Part shown: positions 6,924-15,654 of the stretch, in pieces | Numbering within the stretch: the stretch's first letter is position 1 | Layout: each line of letters starts with the position of its first letter | NCBI GenBank assembly: GCA_046565505.1 | Contig: JBKHYJ010000127.1 | Span: forward strand, 1-31,473 | Direction: 5' to 3' | Source: JBKHYJ01 sp046565505 | GTDB taxonomy: Bacteria > Acidobacteriota > Blastocatellia > UBA7656 | Length of the DNA: 31,473 bases | The notes under the pieces: model-generated | Seen by the model: the letters and a program-made list of their open reading frames with translations, nothing else | Told to the model about the DNA's origin: nothing | Databases searched by the model: none | Position numbers and translations under genes: made by a program

Positions 6924-9470
6924 TTAAGCAGCCTCAGTTCTTTTCCGTGCGTCAAAGTTCTGGCTGATGAACTCTAAGATTTGAATGGCCTTGTCTATCT
7001 CAGACTTCGCGCCCTGCTGGTGTTCCATAAGAAGGTCTATGATCTCCGCGCCGGGGTTCGAGCGGATCTGAGCGAGATGCTCTGACAGCAATTCTTCTAT
7101 GACGTGACCGAATGTGAGCCGGAATTTTCCGATCTGGTAGAAGAAAAGGTTCTCAAGCTTTGGCAAGGCTATGCCGAAGGCGGCCTGGTATCGTTTAATG
7201 AACGGAGCAACTATTAAGTCCTGTATCTGATCTTCGGAGATGTCCTTATTACCGATGACCCTCTCTATCGTATCTATTAGCTGCTCCTGGCTCGTTATGG
7301 GTTCGGCGACATCCGCCCTGTGGCCGGGGCCGGGCTGGGGCGGTACTATGCGGACTCTTCCTTCTGACCTTTTCGCAGGCTCGTGATCATAATCGGGATC
7401 TGAGCCTTCTTTCGCGGCATCTGCGGCGCGATTGCCCCGCTCGAAGATCTCGGCGAAGTGCGCCACTCTGGCAAATTTCGCCTCCACAGGGCTGATGGTT
7501 TCGGCCACGCCCCAAACTTTTGATCCCTGATTGGCGTCTGAAACCAGTATAGGTCTTTGGATCAGCTCGTAGAGGACGACCCAGCAGCAGGCGGCGGCGA
7601 AAGCTTGCTGAATCTGTTCGAGAGTCTCTTCAAGCTTCATGACAGGATCGAGGTTCCTGATAATATAGCCCTGCCCGTAGGATTTCCCCCTGACAAGCTC
7701 CAACAGACCATGCTTATTAAGTTGGTCATCGAACTGGGCCAGGTAGTACTGCCCGAGTTGCCTGGTGGCGGCCTCTACGGCGTTTCGCATCTCTCGTTCA
7801 ATAGTCAACAGGAGTGCTCGAACGTGAGCTTCTACATAAACCTTGCCGGTTATATCGTCAATCACCGTGCTGGTAATCCCTCTGCCATTCTGGCGCAACC
7901 GATGCAGGTGCGACCTCAGCACGCCCTCCAGTTCGTTATCTATTTTCATGTATACTTCAAGGAGCGCCCGCTCATATTGAGGTGACCTTCTCCATCCGTC
8001 CATCTCCGCATGGACTTCGTCATAGGCCGCCTGAAGCTCCTCGTAGTCGGCACAGAGTTGCGTGCTGCACAACTGCTGACGGTGGCGAGACTGCGTAACC
8101 TTCGGCTCAACGGAATCAGAAACCTCCACGCCATTTTTCTTGAGCACTTCCTCGCTGTCGGACCGCGCGTGGCTGACCGCGCGCCGCAAGTGAGCTTCCG
8201 CCTCATCCAGCATCAACTCTAAACGGCGCTTGCTCAAGAACTCGCGCAGATTGAAGATCAACTCAGGCAGCGGGCCAGTGTTCTCGCCCCCTTTGTCGCT
8301 GTAGGAGCCGTGGCCATCTGCGCCCGCTACTATGCTGGCGTCGATTTCAAAGTAACGCTTATCGCGGCTGGCCGCGCCGTACCTTGAGAGATACCCGTGC
8401 GCAATGACCGAAGAGATTTCTTCGATGGATTCTCGCAGCCGCGCCCGGTCGTCCTCGTTTTTGATATCGTCAATCTTATTTACGACGAGGAATACTTTGC
8501 TCACGAAACGGCTCCTCTCTTCGGGCGTATAGCCATTGAAGAGCGTTTCGCGCAGGAGTTGAGTCAGAGAGGTCGTTTGACCTTCGGGTCGCCCCGCGCC
8601 GATCACCAGGATGACGGCCTCGGCCTTTTCTACCTGCTCCTGCAATATTTCTCTGTGGCGCAATGTTCGCGCGCCCAGGCCCGGGGTATCTATGAGCACG
8701 GCATGAGGCAGCCAGTTCGCCGACATGCCCTTGACCTGAGGGTCCGACACATAATATTCAACTCGGGCGATCCCCGCGATATCCCTCGTAGCAGACTTGG
8801 GAGCATTGCGGCTGCTGCGCTCTTCCATTATCTCTTTCAACTTCTCCCGGTCATGCTCGATGTTGTAAGGGTCGCGCGCCCCGAGTCGGCCAGCCGCCTT
8901 GAGTCGTGACCAGGCTTCCACAATGTCATTCATGTCGCCCGACAACTGGGCCTTCGCGGCATCAGCCAGGCCGGACTTCTCCACCAGCGAGCCGTATTCC
9001 GCCTGCACTTCTTCGACCGATTCCGGGGCCGGCAATCCGGCGCGTGTAAGCATCTGCCTGAGCAAGCTCAGGAATTCTTCTTCCGTCCGGTATACGACAA
9101 GTACATTGTTCTTGCTCTCCGGCCGGCCGAGGTGAACAAACGTAGCCGCGCCCGTTATGGCTCCCCCCGAACCCGTCCCTAGGAGGTTGCGGCCGACGAT
9201 GGCGTTTATAAGCGTGCTTTTGCCAGCGCCTGTCTCCCCCACGACTATCAGGCGATAGGGGGCCTTGTAGTTGAGTTTTTGTTTAGCCCTTTCCAGGGCA
9301 TTTCTGGCAGATTGCGACGAGAAATTTGCCTTGGCGAGAACGCGCTGTAATCCCTGGCAAGTCTCGCGCAGGCGCATCCATTTGCTGAATTGGGTTTGAA
9401 GATCACTGCCTTTGCCGAACCAGCTTTGCCATTTTTTGTATTCGCTGTCGTATGCTTCTTGATTTTGCAT
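6924..9470 (-). CDS. Dynamin-like large GTPase
   Basis: The 848-residue protein has an N-terminal helical lead (1-70), then a dynamin-family G domain: G1 GETGAGKST (78-86), a Gly/Thr-rich stretch with TGAAT near 106-110 as probable G2, G3 DTPGLG (261-266) and G4 NKID (331-334). An insert of about 120 residues between G2 and G3 is helical. The rest is long helical stalk, with a hydrophobic patch (IQQAFAAACCWVVLYELI) that may insert in or touch membrane. Bacterial dynamin-like proteins remodel or stabilise membranes and some act in phage defence. AAAGGA precedes the ATG by seven bases. Downstream are the CHAT and DUF697-like genes. Function is inferred from family; all GTP-binding motifs are present. 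Confidence 0.88.
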   Translation of the reverse strand: MQNQEAYDSEYKKWQSWFGKGSDLQTQFSKWMRLRETCQGLQRVLAKANFSSQSARNALERAKQKLNYKAPYRLIVVGETGAGKSTLINAIVGRNLLGTGSGGAITGAATFVHLGRPESKNNVLVVYRTEEEFLSLLRQMLTRAGLPAPESVEEVQAEYGSLVEKSGLADAAKAQLSGDMNDIVEAWSRLKAAGRLGARDPYNIEHDREKLKEIMEERSSRNAPKSATRDIAGIARVEYYVSDPQVKGMSANWLPHAVLIDTPGLGARTLRHREILQEQVEKAEAVILVIGAGRPEGQTTSLTQLLRETLFNGYTPEERSRFVSKVFLVVNKIDDIKNEDDRARLRESIEEISSVIAHGYLSRYGAASRDKRYFEIDASIVAGADGHGSYSDKGGENTGPLPELIFNLREFLSKRRLELMLDEAEAHLRRAVSHARSDSEEVLKKNGVEVSDSVEPKVTQSRHRQQLCSTQLCADYEELQAAYDEVHAEMDGWRRSPQYERALLEVYMKIDNELEGVLRSHLHRLRQNGRGITSTVIDDITGKVYVEAHVRALLLTIEREMRNAVEAATRQLGQYYLAQFDDQLNKHGLLELVRGKSYGQGYIIRNLDPVMKLEETLEQIQQAFAAACCWVVLYELIQRPILVSDANQGSKVWGVAETISPVEAKFARVAHFAEIFERGNRAADAAKEGSDPDYDHEPAKRSEGRVRIVPPQPGPGHRADVAEPITSQEQLIDTIERVIGNKDISEDQIQDLIVAPFIKRYQAAFGIALPKLENLFFYQIGKFRLTFGHVIEELLSEHLAQIRSNPGAEIIDLLMEHQQGAKSEIDKAIQILEFISQNFDARKRTEAA

Positions 9471-9554
9471 ATAACTATCCTTTCCTTCGCCTAAACGGGA
9501 CTGAGATTATCGTTGTTATTACCCTCTAGCGATTGGCATGAAAAGCGCGCCCAT

Positions 9555-10988
9555 TTAATAGCCCCTTCTATCCTTGCTCCTGTCTCCGGCGCAGAAGCAT
9601 AACCAGGTGCGCCCTCTCTCTTCGTCCAGGCGCTTGCCGCTGAGATCATCCAGAAGGTGTCTGACTCTCTCCGGCATCTTTTGGTGGTAGCAGTAGCTGC
9701 CTTTCCCTGTGCCGTCGCGCATGCACTTGCACCTATTCATTCGCCAGGAGCGGACGCGATGAGCGGCGTCACAGTTGGGGCATATAACGGCGAGGTCGCC
9801 GGCGGCGAGGGGATGTCCCTGTAACCCCTCGTTCAAGTCTCTCTTTCCGACGTAAGGCGAAGCGGGCTCCAGCCTCTTTATGTAAGAGGATCTGAACCGA
9901 TACACCTGCAAAAAATGAAGCCCCAAAGAGAAGGTGGCCGGAACAAACAGGAGGGTGACGATGCCTATCATCCAGGGCGTGTGGTCGCCGGGCACGTGCG
10001 GGATGACGCCGGGGCTTGTGACTGCGCCTTCAGAGACGGATTTCTTATCGCCGACTGATAATTCGAAGGAGACATTTTTAACGCTACCGTCCAGTTCTTT
10101 CGACAGGCTTGTGTATTCAACGACGACCTCTTGCTTCAAAAGATTCACTGACCTTTCAAACACCTGGCCTAGCTCGTCCTTGTTCGGCGAAAAAAGATAC
10201 TTTCCGCCCGTCTCCTCATAGCTTCTCAAGTAATCGTGCTGCACTTCGTCTAAGCCGATTGTGAAAACTGAACAGCCTTCTTTATTGGCGCGATTTATTA
10301 ACTGACGGCGGCCCTGATCGTCCGGGTACTTCTTGCTTTGATTCTCCATTCCGTCCGTCAACAGTGTCACCGCTTTTCGGTCGCGCCGGCCGCCGAGTAA
10401 ATCCAGGGCCGCGCCGAGCGCATCCTGTAACGCCGTAGCGCCCCCTGCGCGGAGACCTGCGATGCTGCGGCAAAGACGATCTCTTGAGTCTGTAAAAGTG
10501 CCGATGATGCTCGGGGTGTTCGAGAAGGCCACGACTGCTATTTGATAAGGCTCCGGCGCGGACTTAATATAATTGATTGCCGCCTCTTTGGCCTTTGCCA
10601 GTTTGTCATCTTTATTCATGCTGCCGCTGACATCGAGCACAAGCACTGATGACACGGACCATCCTTCTGATAGAGTTTTCTGAGAAACAGGCTTGCCATC
10701 CTCGTAGACGGCCAACTTTACCTGCAGGTTATCCGGGATGGGATTCCCCTGCCCGTCTGTTATGGATAAATAAGCCTTTATAAAGGGGAAGTCGTTGGTA
10801 TCCTGATGAGTGATTCGGGCCTTGTACTGAGAAGCCTGCGGCGGGGCGGAATCTGCCCGCGGCGTAGGATAGGAAACCGACGCCGAGAGGATGAAGACAA
10901 GGCACGCAAGCGCCAGCGGCCACATAACCGGGCGGCCCCGCTTGCCCGCCCCATTAACGATTCTAGAATTATAGAGTTTTGAAAACAT
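9555..10988 (-). CDS. Membrane vWA protein with C-terminal zinc-binding domain
   Basis: Start chosen at 10988 (GAGG seven bases upstream); a longer frame begins with GTG at 11063 and overlaps the upstream stop as GTGA, so coupled initiation there is also possible. The 477-residue protein has a transmembrane segment (22-40), an Ig-like/β segment, and a von Willebrand A domain with full MIDAS: DVSGSM (119-124), Thr in GGATALQDAL (near 185) and LTDG (near 212). A second transmembrane helix (338-362) follows, then a Cys/His-rich tail CPNC...CKC...CYH (403-435) and WLCFC near the end. If both helices span, the vWA domain is outside and the zinc domain inside. vWA domains are metal-dependent protein-binding modules. 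The treble-clef-like zinc tail could be a second RING-like or ubiquitin-binding unit; this is uncertain. Confidence 0.85.
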   Translation of the reverse strand: MFSKLYNSRIVNGAGKRGRPVMWPLALACLVFILSASVSYPTPRADSAPPQASQYKARITHQDTNDFPFIKAYLSITDGQGNPIPDNLQVKLAVYEDGKPVSQKTLSEGWSVSSVLVLDVSGSMNKDDKLAKAKEAAINYIKSAPEPYQIAVVAFSNTPSIIGTFTDSRDRLCRSIAGLRAGGATALQDALGAALDLLGGRRDRKAVTLLTDGMENQSKKYPDDQGRRQLINRANKEGCSVFTIGLDEVQHDYLRSYEETGGKYLFSPNKDELGQVFERSVNLLKQEVVVEYTSLSKELDGSVKNVSFELSVGDKKSVSEGAVTSPGVIPHVPGDHTPWMIGIVTLLFVPATFSLGLHFLQVYRFRSSYIKRLEPASPYVGKRDLNEGLQGHPLAAGDLAVICPNCDAAHRVRSWRMNRCKCMRDGTGKGSYCYHQKMPERVRHLLDDLSGKRLDEERGRTWLCFCAGDRSKDRRGY

Positions 10989-11059
10989 ATCATTACCTCG
11001 CGCGGCGACGCCGGCGATTGTAGAATCAGCGCATGGCGCGGGTCGCCCGGTGCGCCGAG

Positions 11060-11878
11060 TCACGTTATATTCTTAAGGTCTCTCGTCTTCGGCGGTAGCT
11101 TCTCAAGTATCGGGGCCAGCCTCTTCTTTTGCCCCCACACCACCACGACCTGAATTACTCCGAGGAACAAGCTGGCGGCGCAACTGGCTGAGAACGCGCC
11201 CCAGAGCAGCCCCTTAGTAGCCGCGTCCAGGCTGCCGTCGAGCAACGCTATTGGGAGGCTTAAAACTGCGCCCAGAAATGCGCCTAGAAATAAGGTGATG
11301 AAAGTTGCCGCCAGACTATCTTCGACAGAACCCTTAAGCAGGTGCAGCAAGTCTAAAGGCAGCTCGACGCGGTCATCCGCCACCGAATACACGGGGGATT
11401 CTTTTTCGATGAGCACATGCTTTTTGACGATCTTGGCCTTCGGGACTACAGGCGGAACCGCCTTTAAGCTTTCGCCGCTCACCTTCTTCGACGGTTTGGC
11501 GAACCCTGAAGGTGGATCGGATAACTCCCCGAGGTTCCTGATACTGATTACGAGATGCCTGTCATCCGCGATCTGGGATAGGACGGAGGCTATCTCCATT
11601 TCCTGATCTATGAGTAGGTCGCCCGGGCGGATGCGAATCTTCAACTCTATTGAGCTGTTCAGCCCGACTGACTCGCGCACGATGGCGAGCGCGTCCTTCA
11701 GCGGCCTATCCTCGTAGCCTTTGCATGGCCATTCATACTCTTCGTCATTAAACCTGAATCTCAATGTGGGTTCAGGCCCGCCCCCATTCGATGGATGACC
11801 ATTGTGCCCTGGCTGGCCGGCGCTGGCCGGCTGCTCCGCGCCTGGCTGCTCACCTTTCGGCTCTTGTTCATTGTCCAT
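11060..11878 (-). CDS. Two-helix membrane protein with probable ubiquitin-like β-grasp domain
   Basis: Start chosen at 11878, where AGGAG lies seven bases upstream; the longer frame from 11926 only gives a stop/start overlap. The 272-residue protein begins with a polar Gly/Pro/Glu linker (1-36). Residues 38-116 have the order expected of a β-grasp domain: β (TLRFRFNDEEYEW), α (PLKDALAIVRESVGL), β (SIELKIRIRP), then a last strand in DDRHLVISIRNL. This resembles the free UBL of the cluster in pattern (ending HTLILLR) although identity is low. A linker rich in Lys/Pro follows, then two transmembrane helices (about 186-212 and 222-248) and a basic tail. It could be a membrane receptor or scaffold that mimics the UBL. 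No family name is recognised. Confidence 0.7.
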   Translation of the reverse strand: MDNEQEPKGEQPGAEQPASAGQPGHNGHPSNGGGPEPTLRFRFNDEEYEWPCKGYEDRPLKDALAIVRESVGLNSSIELKIRIRPGDLLIDQEMEIASVLSQIADDRHLVISIRNLGELSDPPSGFAKPSKKVSGESLKAVPPVVPKAKIVKKHVLIEKESPVYSVADDRVELPLDLLHLLKGSVEDSLAATFITLFLGAFLGAVLSLPIALLDGSLDAATKGLLWGAFSASCAASLFLGVIQVVVVWGQKKRLAPILEKLPPKTRDLKNIT

Positions 11879-11922
11879 AGGCCGTCTCCTGTAGCGAGAG
11901 ATCAAGGCCGAAGCGAGTCGGC

Positions 11923-12750
11923 TCAACGGATGACACGAATGCGCAATTTTCTCGGCGCGGGCGACTCCGTCGGCAGTGGAGTGGTTATGACACGGACGCC
12001 TTTCTCCTCCAGCCTCTTAAGGCTTTCGCGGTCTTCGTCGGCGACGCTCCCATGCATCTCTATCTTTCTTATAGTCTTCAGATCATCAGCGATCTTGCGC
12101 ATCTCTTCGCCGATGCGCCTCAGCATAATCGGGATCAAGTCTGCCGACTTATCTATATTCACAAAGACGCCGCCGCACTCTCTGGCGAACTTGGAAAACG
12201 AGCGAACCATAGCCGGGTTGGACGTTGCGCCGATGGCGTGGGCGGTGATGGCCATTTCCCTTATCTCGTCCGCCAGGCTCGACAAGTCATGCCCGCAAGG
12301 ACAGCCTGATGGGAAAGCGTCGTTATCGTCTCCCTCCCCATGCGGCGGGGAATCGCCGACGAGCAGGATGACCTTCTGAGCTATCAGGGTCCATCCCAGG
12401 TCAAGCGCGAGGTTAATTCCGTCTGCGACAGCCTCAGCGACATCTCCGCCGCCATCCGCGCTCATCGAGTTGAGCGCGGCCTGTACCCTGCTCACGTCTG
12501 ACTCCAGGTTACAGAAAGCTCGGGCTACATACGTATCATCTTGAGGAGGGTGGTCGCGGAAGCCGATTACGGCGAACTTAGCCCTCGGCCTCAATTCGTG
12601 GCTGACAATCGCATCGACGATTTCCTTGAGCCGCCTCTTAGCCTCGTTGATCTGCCCGGCCATGCTCGCCGTCGTGTCGATCACGAAGGCTACTTCCAAC
12701 TGGAGTATTGCTTTCTTCACTTCTTCGCTGTGTGGAATCTCGTACCTCAT
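11923..12750 (-). CDS. Soluble vWA-domain protein
   Basis: Start chosen at 12750: GGAG lies six bases upstream, while the ATG at 12762 has none. The 275-residue protein is essentially one vWA domain. Its MIDAS is DTTASM (25-30), with KFAVIGFRDH in the second strand, GGGDVAEAV (100-108) in the position of the third metal ligand and LLVGDSPPHG (Asp133) in the fourth strand. A CPCGHD segment near 150-155 could bind metal. The tail is charged and helical, ending in a basic strand (KLRIRVIR). There is no signal or membrane segment, so it acts in the cytoplasm. TerY-like and related stand-alone vWA proteins usually work as adaptors with phosphopeptide readers or kinases; an FHA protein is encoded immediately upstream. 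MIDAS is intact. Confidence 0.88.
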   Translation of the reverse strand: MRYEIPHSEEVKKAILQLEVAFVIDTTASMAGQINEAKRRLKEIVDAIVSHELRPRAKFAVIGFRDHPPQDDTYVARAFCNLESDVSRVQAALNSMSADGGGDVAEAVADGINLALDLGWTLIAQKVILLVGDSPPHGEGDDNDAFPSGCPCGHDLSSLADEIREMAITAHAIGATSNPAMVRSFSKFARECGGVFVNIDKSADLIPIMLRRIGEEMRKIADDLKTIRKIEMHGSVADEDRESLKRLEEKGVRVITTPLPTESPAPRKLRIRVIR

Positions 12751-12800
12751 GCTTAGCTCCATTAGTTTTTACGAAGGCGAAACTGCGACGGCGCGCTACT

Positions 12801-13724
12801 CTAAGCAGTCGCCTTCTTCGTGTAGTCGACCCGCGCGGACGAGAGCGCAAAGCTGCGGTTCTCTTTGTAAAGAAATTTTGAGTGTGCGATTTCTATCACA
12901 TCATTATCGCGCAAGGTGTATTCCCTGATAGGTCTCCCGTTGATGCGCGTTTCGCCGCGGGCTGCGGTATGTCTTATTAATGCCCCTCTGTCGGTAAGGG
13001 TGATTTCAGCATGAACCGGCTCGGCGTCGGGAATGCAGATGAAAACAGGGCCCCTCTTGTCTGACCCCAGAATGGCTTTGGCAGGGTTCCGGAACTTGGC
13101 TAGTTGAAAGACGCGCCCCTCGAACTTGCAGTTGGGCAACCCCTCAAGCCTCGCGTTTGAAAGCAAGGTGACGAAGGCAGAAATGGCGAAGGCAATCGAG
13201 GCCCCGATTATTATCAAAGCCATAATGCCGCTTATGTGATATGTCGAATCGCTGACCAGTAACAACTCAAGCACTGCCCCGGCCGCCAACCCGCCGAACA
13301 TTCCTCCCGTCAGGCCGTGCCATAGCCTTGCCCCGCCATTTATACCTTCCGAAAGCCCGACTGCCAGCCCCAGTAGAGCGAAGGCGACAGGCCGACCCTT
13401 ATAGCCGCCTCCCAGGTCGCGGTGGATTATCTCTGCTAGCGGGAGTGCTATCATTCCGCCGACACCGCCCCAGAACGCTCCAATCAGGCCAGAACGGATT
13501 GCGCCTGGCAGTGAGTAGTTGCCCAATCGCTCGGAGAAATTCGGGAAGAAGCTGATCGGAATGCCCACCAGTGCTCCAAGCAAAGCAAGGTAGAATAGCC
13601 GGTCGTATTGCGTCAGCCGTTGCGATAACGTGTTGAGGAGCACATGCTGGTGGAGAAGTGACCCTGTTAAACCACCCAGCGCGCCAAATAATGTGAAGAC
13701 GTAAATCCTGCGAAGCCGCTTCAT
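12801..13724 (-). CDS. Multi-helix membrane protein with C-terminal FHA domain
   Basis: The 307-residue protein has about five or six hydrophobic, Gly-rich segments (near 8-24, 42-60, 75-98, 112-128, 136-157, 163-188) followed by a cytoplasmic FHA domain (205-285). FHA hallmarks are AILGSD (Gly220, Ser221), VHAEI with the conserved His238, and ETRINGRPI with Asn262-Gly263; the usual first-strand Arg is replaced (ILGSDKRG), so phosphothreonine binding may be altered. FHA domains read phosphothreonine, but no kinase is encoded in the window. A TGGAG precedes the ATG at about ten bases. A 145-base gap without a gene lies upstream. It could recruit partners such as the vWA protein to the membrane. 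Confidence 0.85.
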   Translation of the reverse strand: MKRLRRIYVFTLFGALGGLTGSLLHQHVLLNTLSQRLTQYDRLFYLALLGALVGIPISFFPNFSERLGNYSLPGAIRSGLIGAFWGGVGGMIALPLAEIIHRDLGGGYKGRPVAFALLGLAVGLSEGINGGARLWHGLTGGMFGGLAAGAVLELLLVSDSTYHISGIMALIIIGASIAFAISAFVTLLSNARLEGLPNCKFEGRVFQLAKFRNPAKAILGSDKRGPVFICIPDAEPVHAEITLTDRGALIRHTAARGETRINGRPIREYTLRDNDVIEIAHSKFLYKENRSFALSSARVDYTKKATA

Positions 13725-13869
13725 CTGTGTTTACTCCAGGTGCGTGTTCGATGAGTTAGTATTCAAAACTCGCCAGCTTGCGAATAGCGTATGGCGATTG
13801 TTATTCAAGGCGTCGGCCTTCTTCCTCCCTCCGCCCGGTCGCGCTTCACTTCTTGCTCCCGCCTCCGGT

Positions 13870-15345
13870 TTATCTCTTCCTCTTCGGCCTTCTTTTTTTG
13901 TATTGCTCTTTTCCAGCGGCGGCTCTTGGTAAAGAAGCGTGATTGCCATCCATCGCGCCGGTTTGAACAACATTTTTTGGCGGATCCTGCGTGGTGGGGG
14001 TACCGAGTTGCTGCGCGGGCGATGAGCCTGTGCCTGCAGGATTTGCCGAAGCGCCGGGATCCGGGCTCGCAGCAGTATTGCTATTTGCGCCCGCTTTAGT
14101 GTTTTTTGAGCCGGCCGCCTCTTTAGACGCGGCGCTCGAACGCGGCGACCTCGCGTTGACAGGCGTCTGCTGGTTGAGGCTGCCACGCCCTGCTTGCGAA
14201 GCAACATCACCCGGCCTCGAATCTTTTTGAGGCGCAGGCGGTTCAGGGCTCGAAGGAGGCAGGTTTACGGGAGGCGACGGGGTCACTTCCGCGAGCTTCA
14301 CTCGTTGGATTTCATTACTCAATGATAAGATTCTCGCCTCGCTATCGCTGATGCGACCGGCCAGCAAATCCAGTCTCTTCGTATTCTCTCTTGAGATGAC
14401 GACGAATAAACCGCTAATAAGCAGTAAGAGTATGCCGAGGATTACCTGAGGAACGGTGACCTGTGTTTTGAAATTGTGAGAGCCTTTCGCCGCCGCACGC
14501 CAGACCTTCATGAGCGGCTTTGGCCTGCTCGGCTCTGGATTCGGGGAAGGCCCCGGCCCCGGGGTGATCTGTGGCAGAGAGATTTGCAAATCGCTCCCCA
14601 GAATTTTGTCCAACTCTTCATCCGTGGGGCCTTCCCACCTTGCGTCAGCCTGAGGTAGGTTGTGCCACGGCCCGAGCGACGGCTTCTCAAGGTCGTGAAA
14701 GAGCCAGAATCCCTGCGGCTCGCGCGGGCGAAAGCCGGCTTTACCTTTGATGAAAAAACCGCCTAGATGCTTGACGGGGTCTACGACGAGGGCGACGCAG
14801 GTGGGGCGGGTGAAGTTTGTGCAAACGTCCAGGTCCCAGTGCGACAGAAAAATACTTATATTCGGGTGCGAGTGATACCAGCCGAGCCTCTTCACACCCT
14901 TGCGCTGTTGCTTCAACTGCTCCTCCCGCTGCTCGAAATCGCTCCAGGTCTCTTCGCTGAATGTTAAGCTGGCTGGTGTTCCTTCCGTATGTTGAGCCTC
15001 AAGGGCGTAATCAATAATCACGACAGGCCGAAGCGATTCTGAAAAATGGAACTCACGCCCGATTAATAAGCCGCCCAACTCGCGCCTGGTATCGGAGGCG
15101 AGGTGTTTGTTTATTTGCTCGAAGACGCTTTGGCGCAGGATCACTCGGCAATCGCCTTCCCGGCGGTTCTCCGGCTCAGACTCGAACAATATCAGCCTGC
15201 TCTCCTGAGTAGCGGTTTCGCCCGCGCCATCGTGCGCCTGAAGAGGGCGAGTCTCCGGGACGCGCTCGCCGCCGTCTTGTCGCGGCTTCACGGAGGCGCT
15301 GCTTCTATCCGACAAGACGCGAACCCTATGTTTTTCTCCTGCCAT
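13870..15345 (-). CDS. Membrane-anchored JAMM (JAB/MPN+) metalloprotease 2
   Basis: The 491-residue protein has a polar N-terminus, a JAB/MPN domain (about 65-215), a transmembrane helix (299-318), a short coiled coil (320-352) and a long Pro/Ser/Ala-rich, basic-ended tail. The zinc-binding JAMM motif is complete: Glu89 in RRELGGLLIG, then GWYHSHPNISIFLSHWD, giving HxHPx6SxxD with His158, His160, Ser168 and Asp171. JAMM enzymes cut isopeptide or C-terminal peptide bonds after ubiquitin-like proteins and mature their precursors. AAGGAG lies eight bases before the ATG. With one membrane helix, the protease domain is probably cytoplasmic and the tail outside, or tail-anchored in reverse. It differs from the other JAMM protein in layout, so it is not a simple duplicate. 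Confidence 0.92.
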   Translation of the reverse strand: MAGEKHRVRVLSDRSSASVKPRQDGGERVPETRPLQAHDGAGETATQESRLILFESEPENRREGDCRVILRQSVFEQINKHLASDTRRELGGLLIGREFHFSESLRPVVIIDYALEAQHTEGTPASLTFSEETWSDFEQREEQLKQQRKGVKRLGWYHSHPNISIFLSHWDLDVCTNFTRPTCVALVVDPVKHLGGFFIKGKAGFRPREPQGFWLFHDLEKPSLGPWHNLPQADARWEGPTDEELDKILGSDLQISLPQITPGPGPSPNPEPSRPKPLMKVWRAAAKGSHNFKTQVTVPQVILGILLLLISGLFVVISRENTKRLDLLAGRISDSEARILSLSNEIQRVKLAEVTPSPPVNLPPSSPEPPAPQKDSRPGDVASQAGRGSLNQQTPVNARSPRSSAASKEAAGSKNTKAGANSNTAASPDPGASANPAGTGSSPAQQLGTPTTQDPPKNVVQTGAMDGNHASLPRAAAGKEQYKKRRPKRKR

Positions 15346-15386
15346 TGTTTAAACTCCTTACGTGGATGTCCTTTCAACCCTTCGCT

Positions 15387-15608
15387 CTATTGCCTGCCCG
15401 TGTACCAGCGTGCCCATACCGTTTCAATGAATATCCATATCAATATCGCGGTGAAAAGAGTTGCTTGCGACCTCGTCGGGGCGGGCTTGCAACAGCGCAT
15501 GAAGAGCACGATTTCGCTCATCGCCAGACCTATCAGGACCAGCGCCAAGCGCATCCATTTGATAGAGCGCCTCCGGCTCGAATGAAATGATTCAGGCAAT
15601 GTAAGCAT
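15387..15608 (-). CDS. Small two-helix membrane protein
   Basis: Start chosen at 15608 (AAGGGG upstream); a longer frame from 15674 overlaps the end of the JAMM gene. The 73-residue product has a basic N-terminus (SSRRRSIKW), a hydrophobic helix MRLALVLIGLAMSEIVLFM, a short Lys/Pro-containing turn and a second helix LFTAILIWIFIETVW ending with basic residues. I do not recognise a family. It lies between the two membrane JAMM genes with short spacing, so it may be a small subunit of that membrane complex. Its size and hydrophobicity would also fit a small regulator or pore-forming peptide; nothing in the sequence decides. Confidence 0.65.
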   Translation of the reverse strand: MLTLPESFHSSRRRSIKWMRLALVLIGLAMSEIVLFMRCCKPAPTRSQATLFTAILIWIFIETVWARWYTGRQ

Positions 15609-15654
15609 TCTGTCGCCGCCCCTTATTTGAAACCGCCGCCGTCTGCTGCCCTTG

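Noticed and set aside
6872..6955. Longer start of the small CHAT gene
   Set aside because: It overlaps the GTPase gene end and lacks a ribosome-binding site, while 6871 has AAGGAG at good spacing.
13731..14210. Minus-strand frame of 159 codons overlapping the JAMM gene 3' end
   Set aside because: Its Arg/Pro-rich product is a frame shadow of the low-complexity tail of the JAMM protein.
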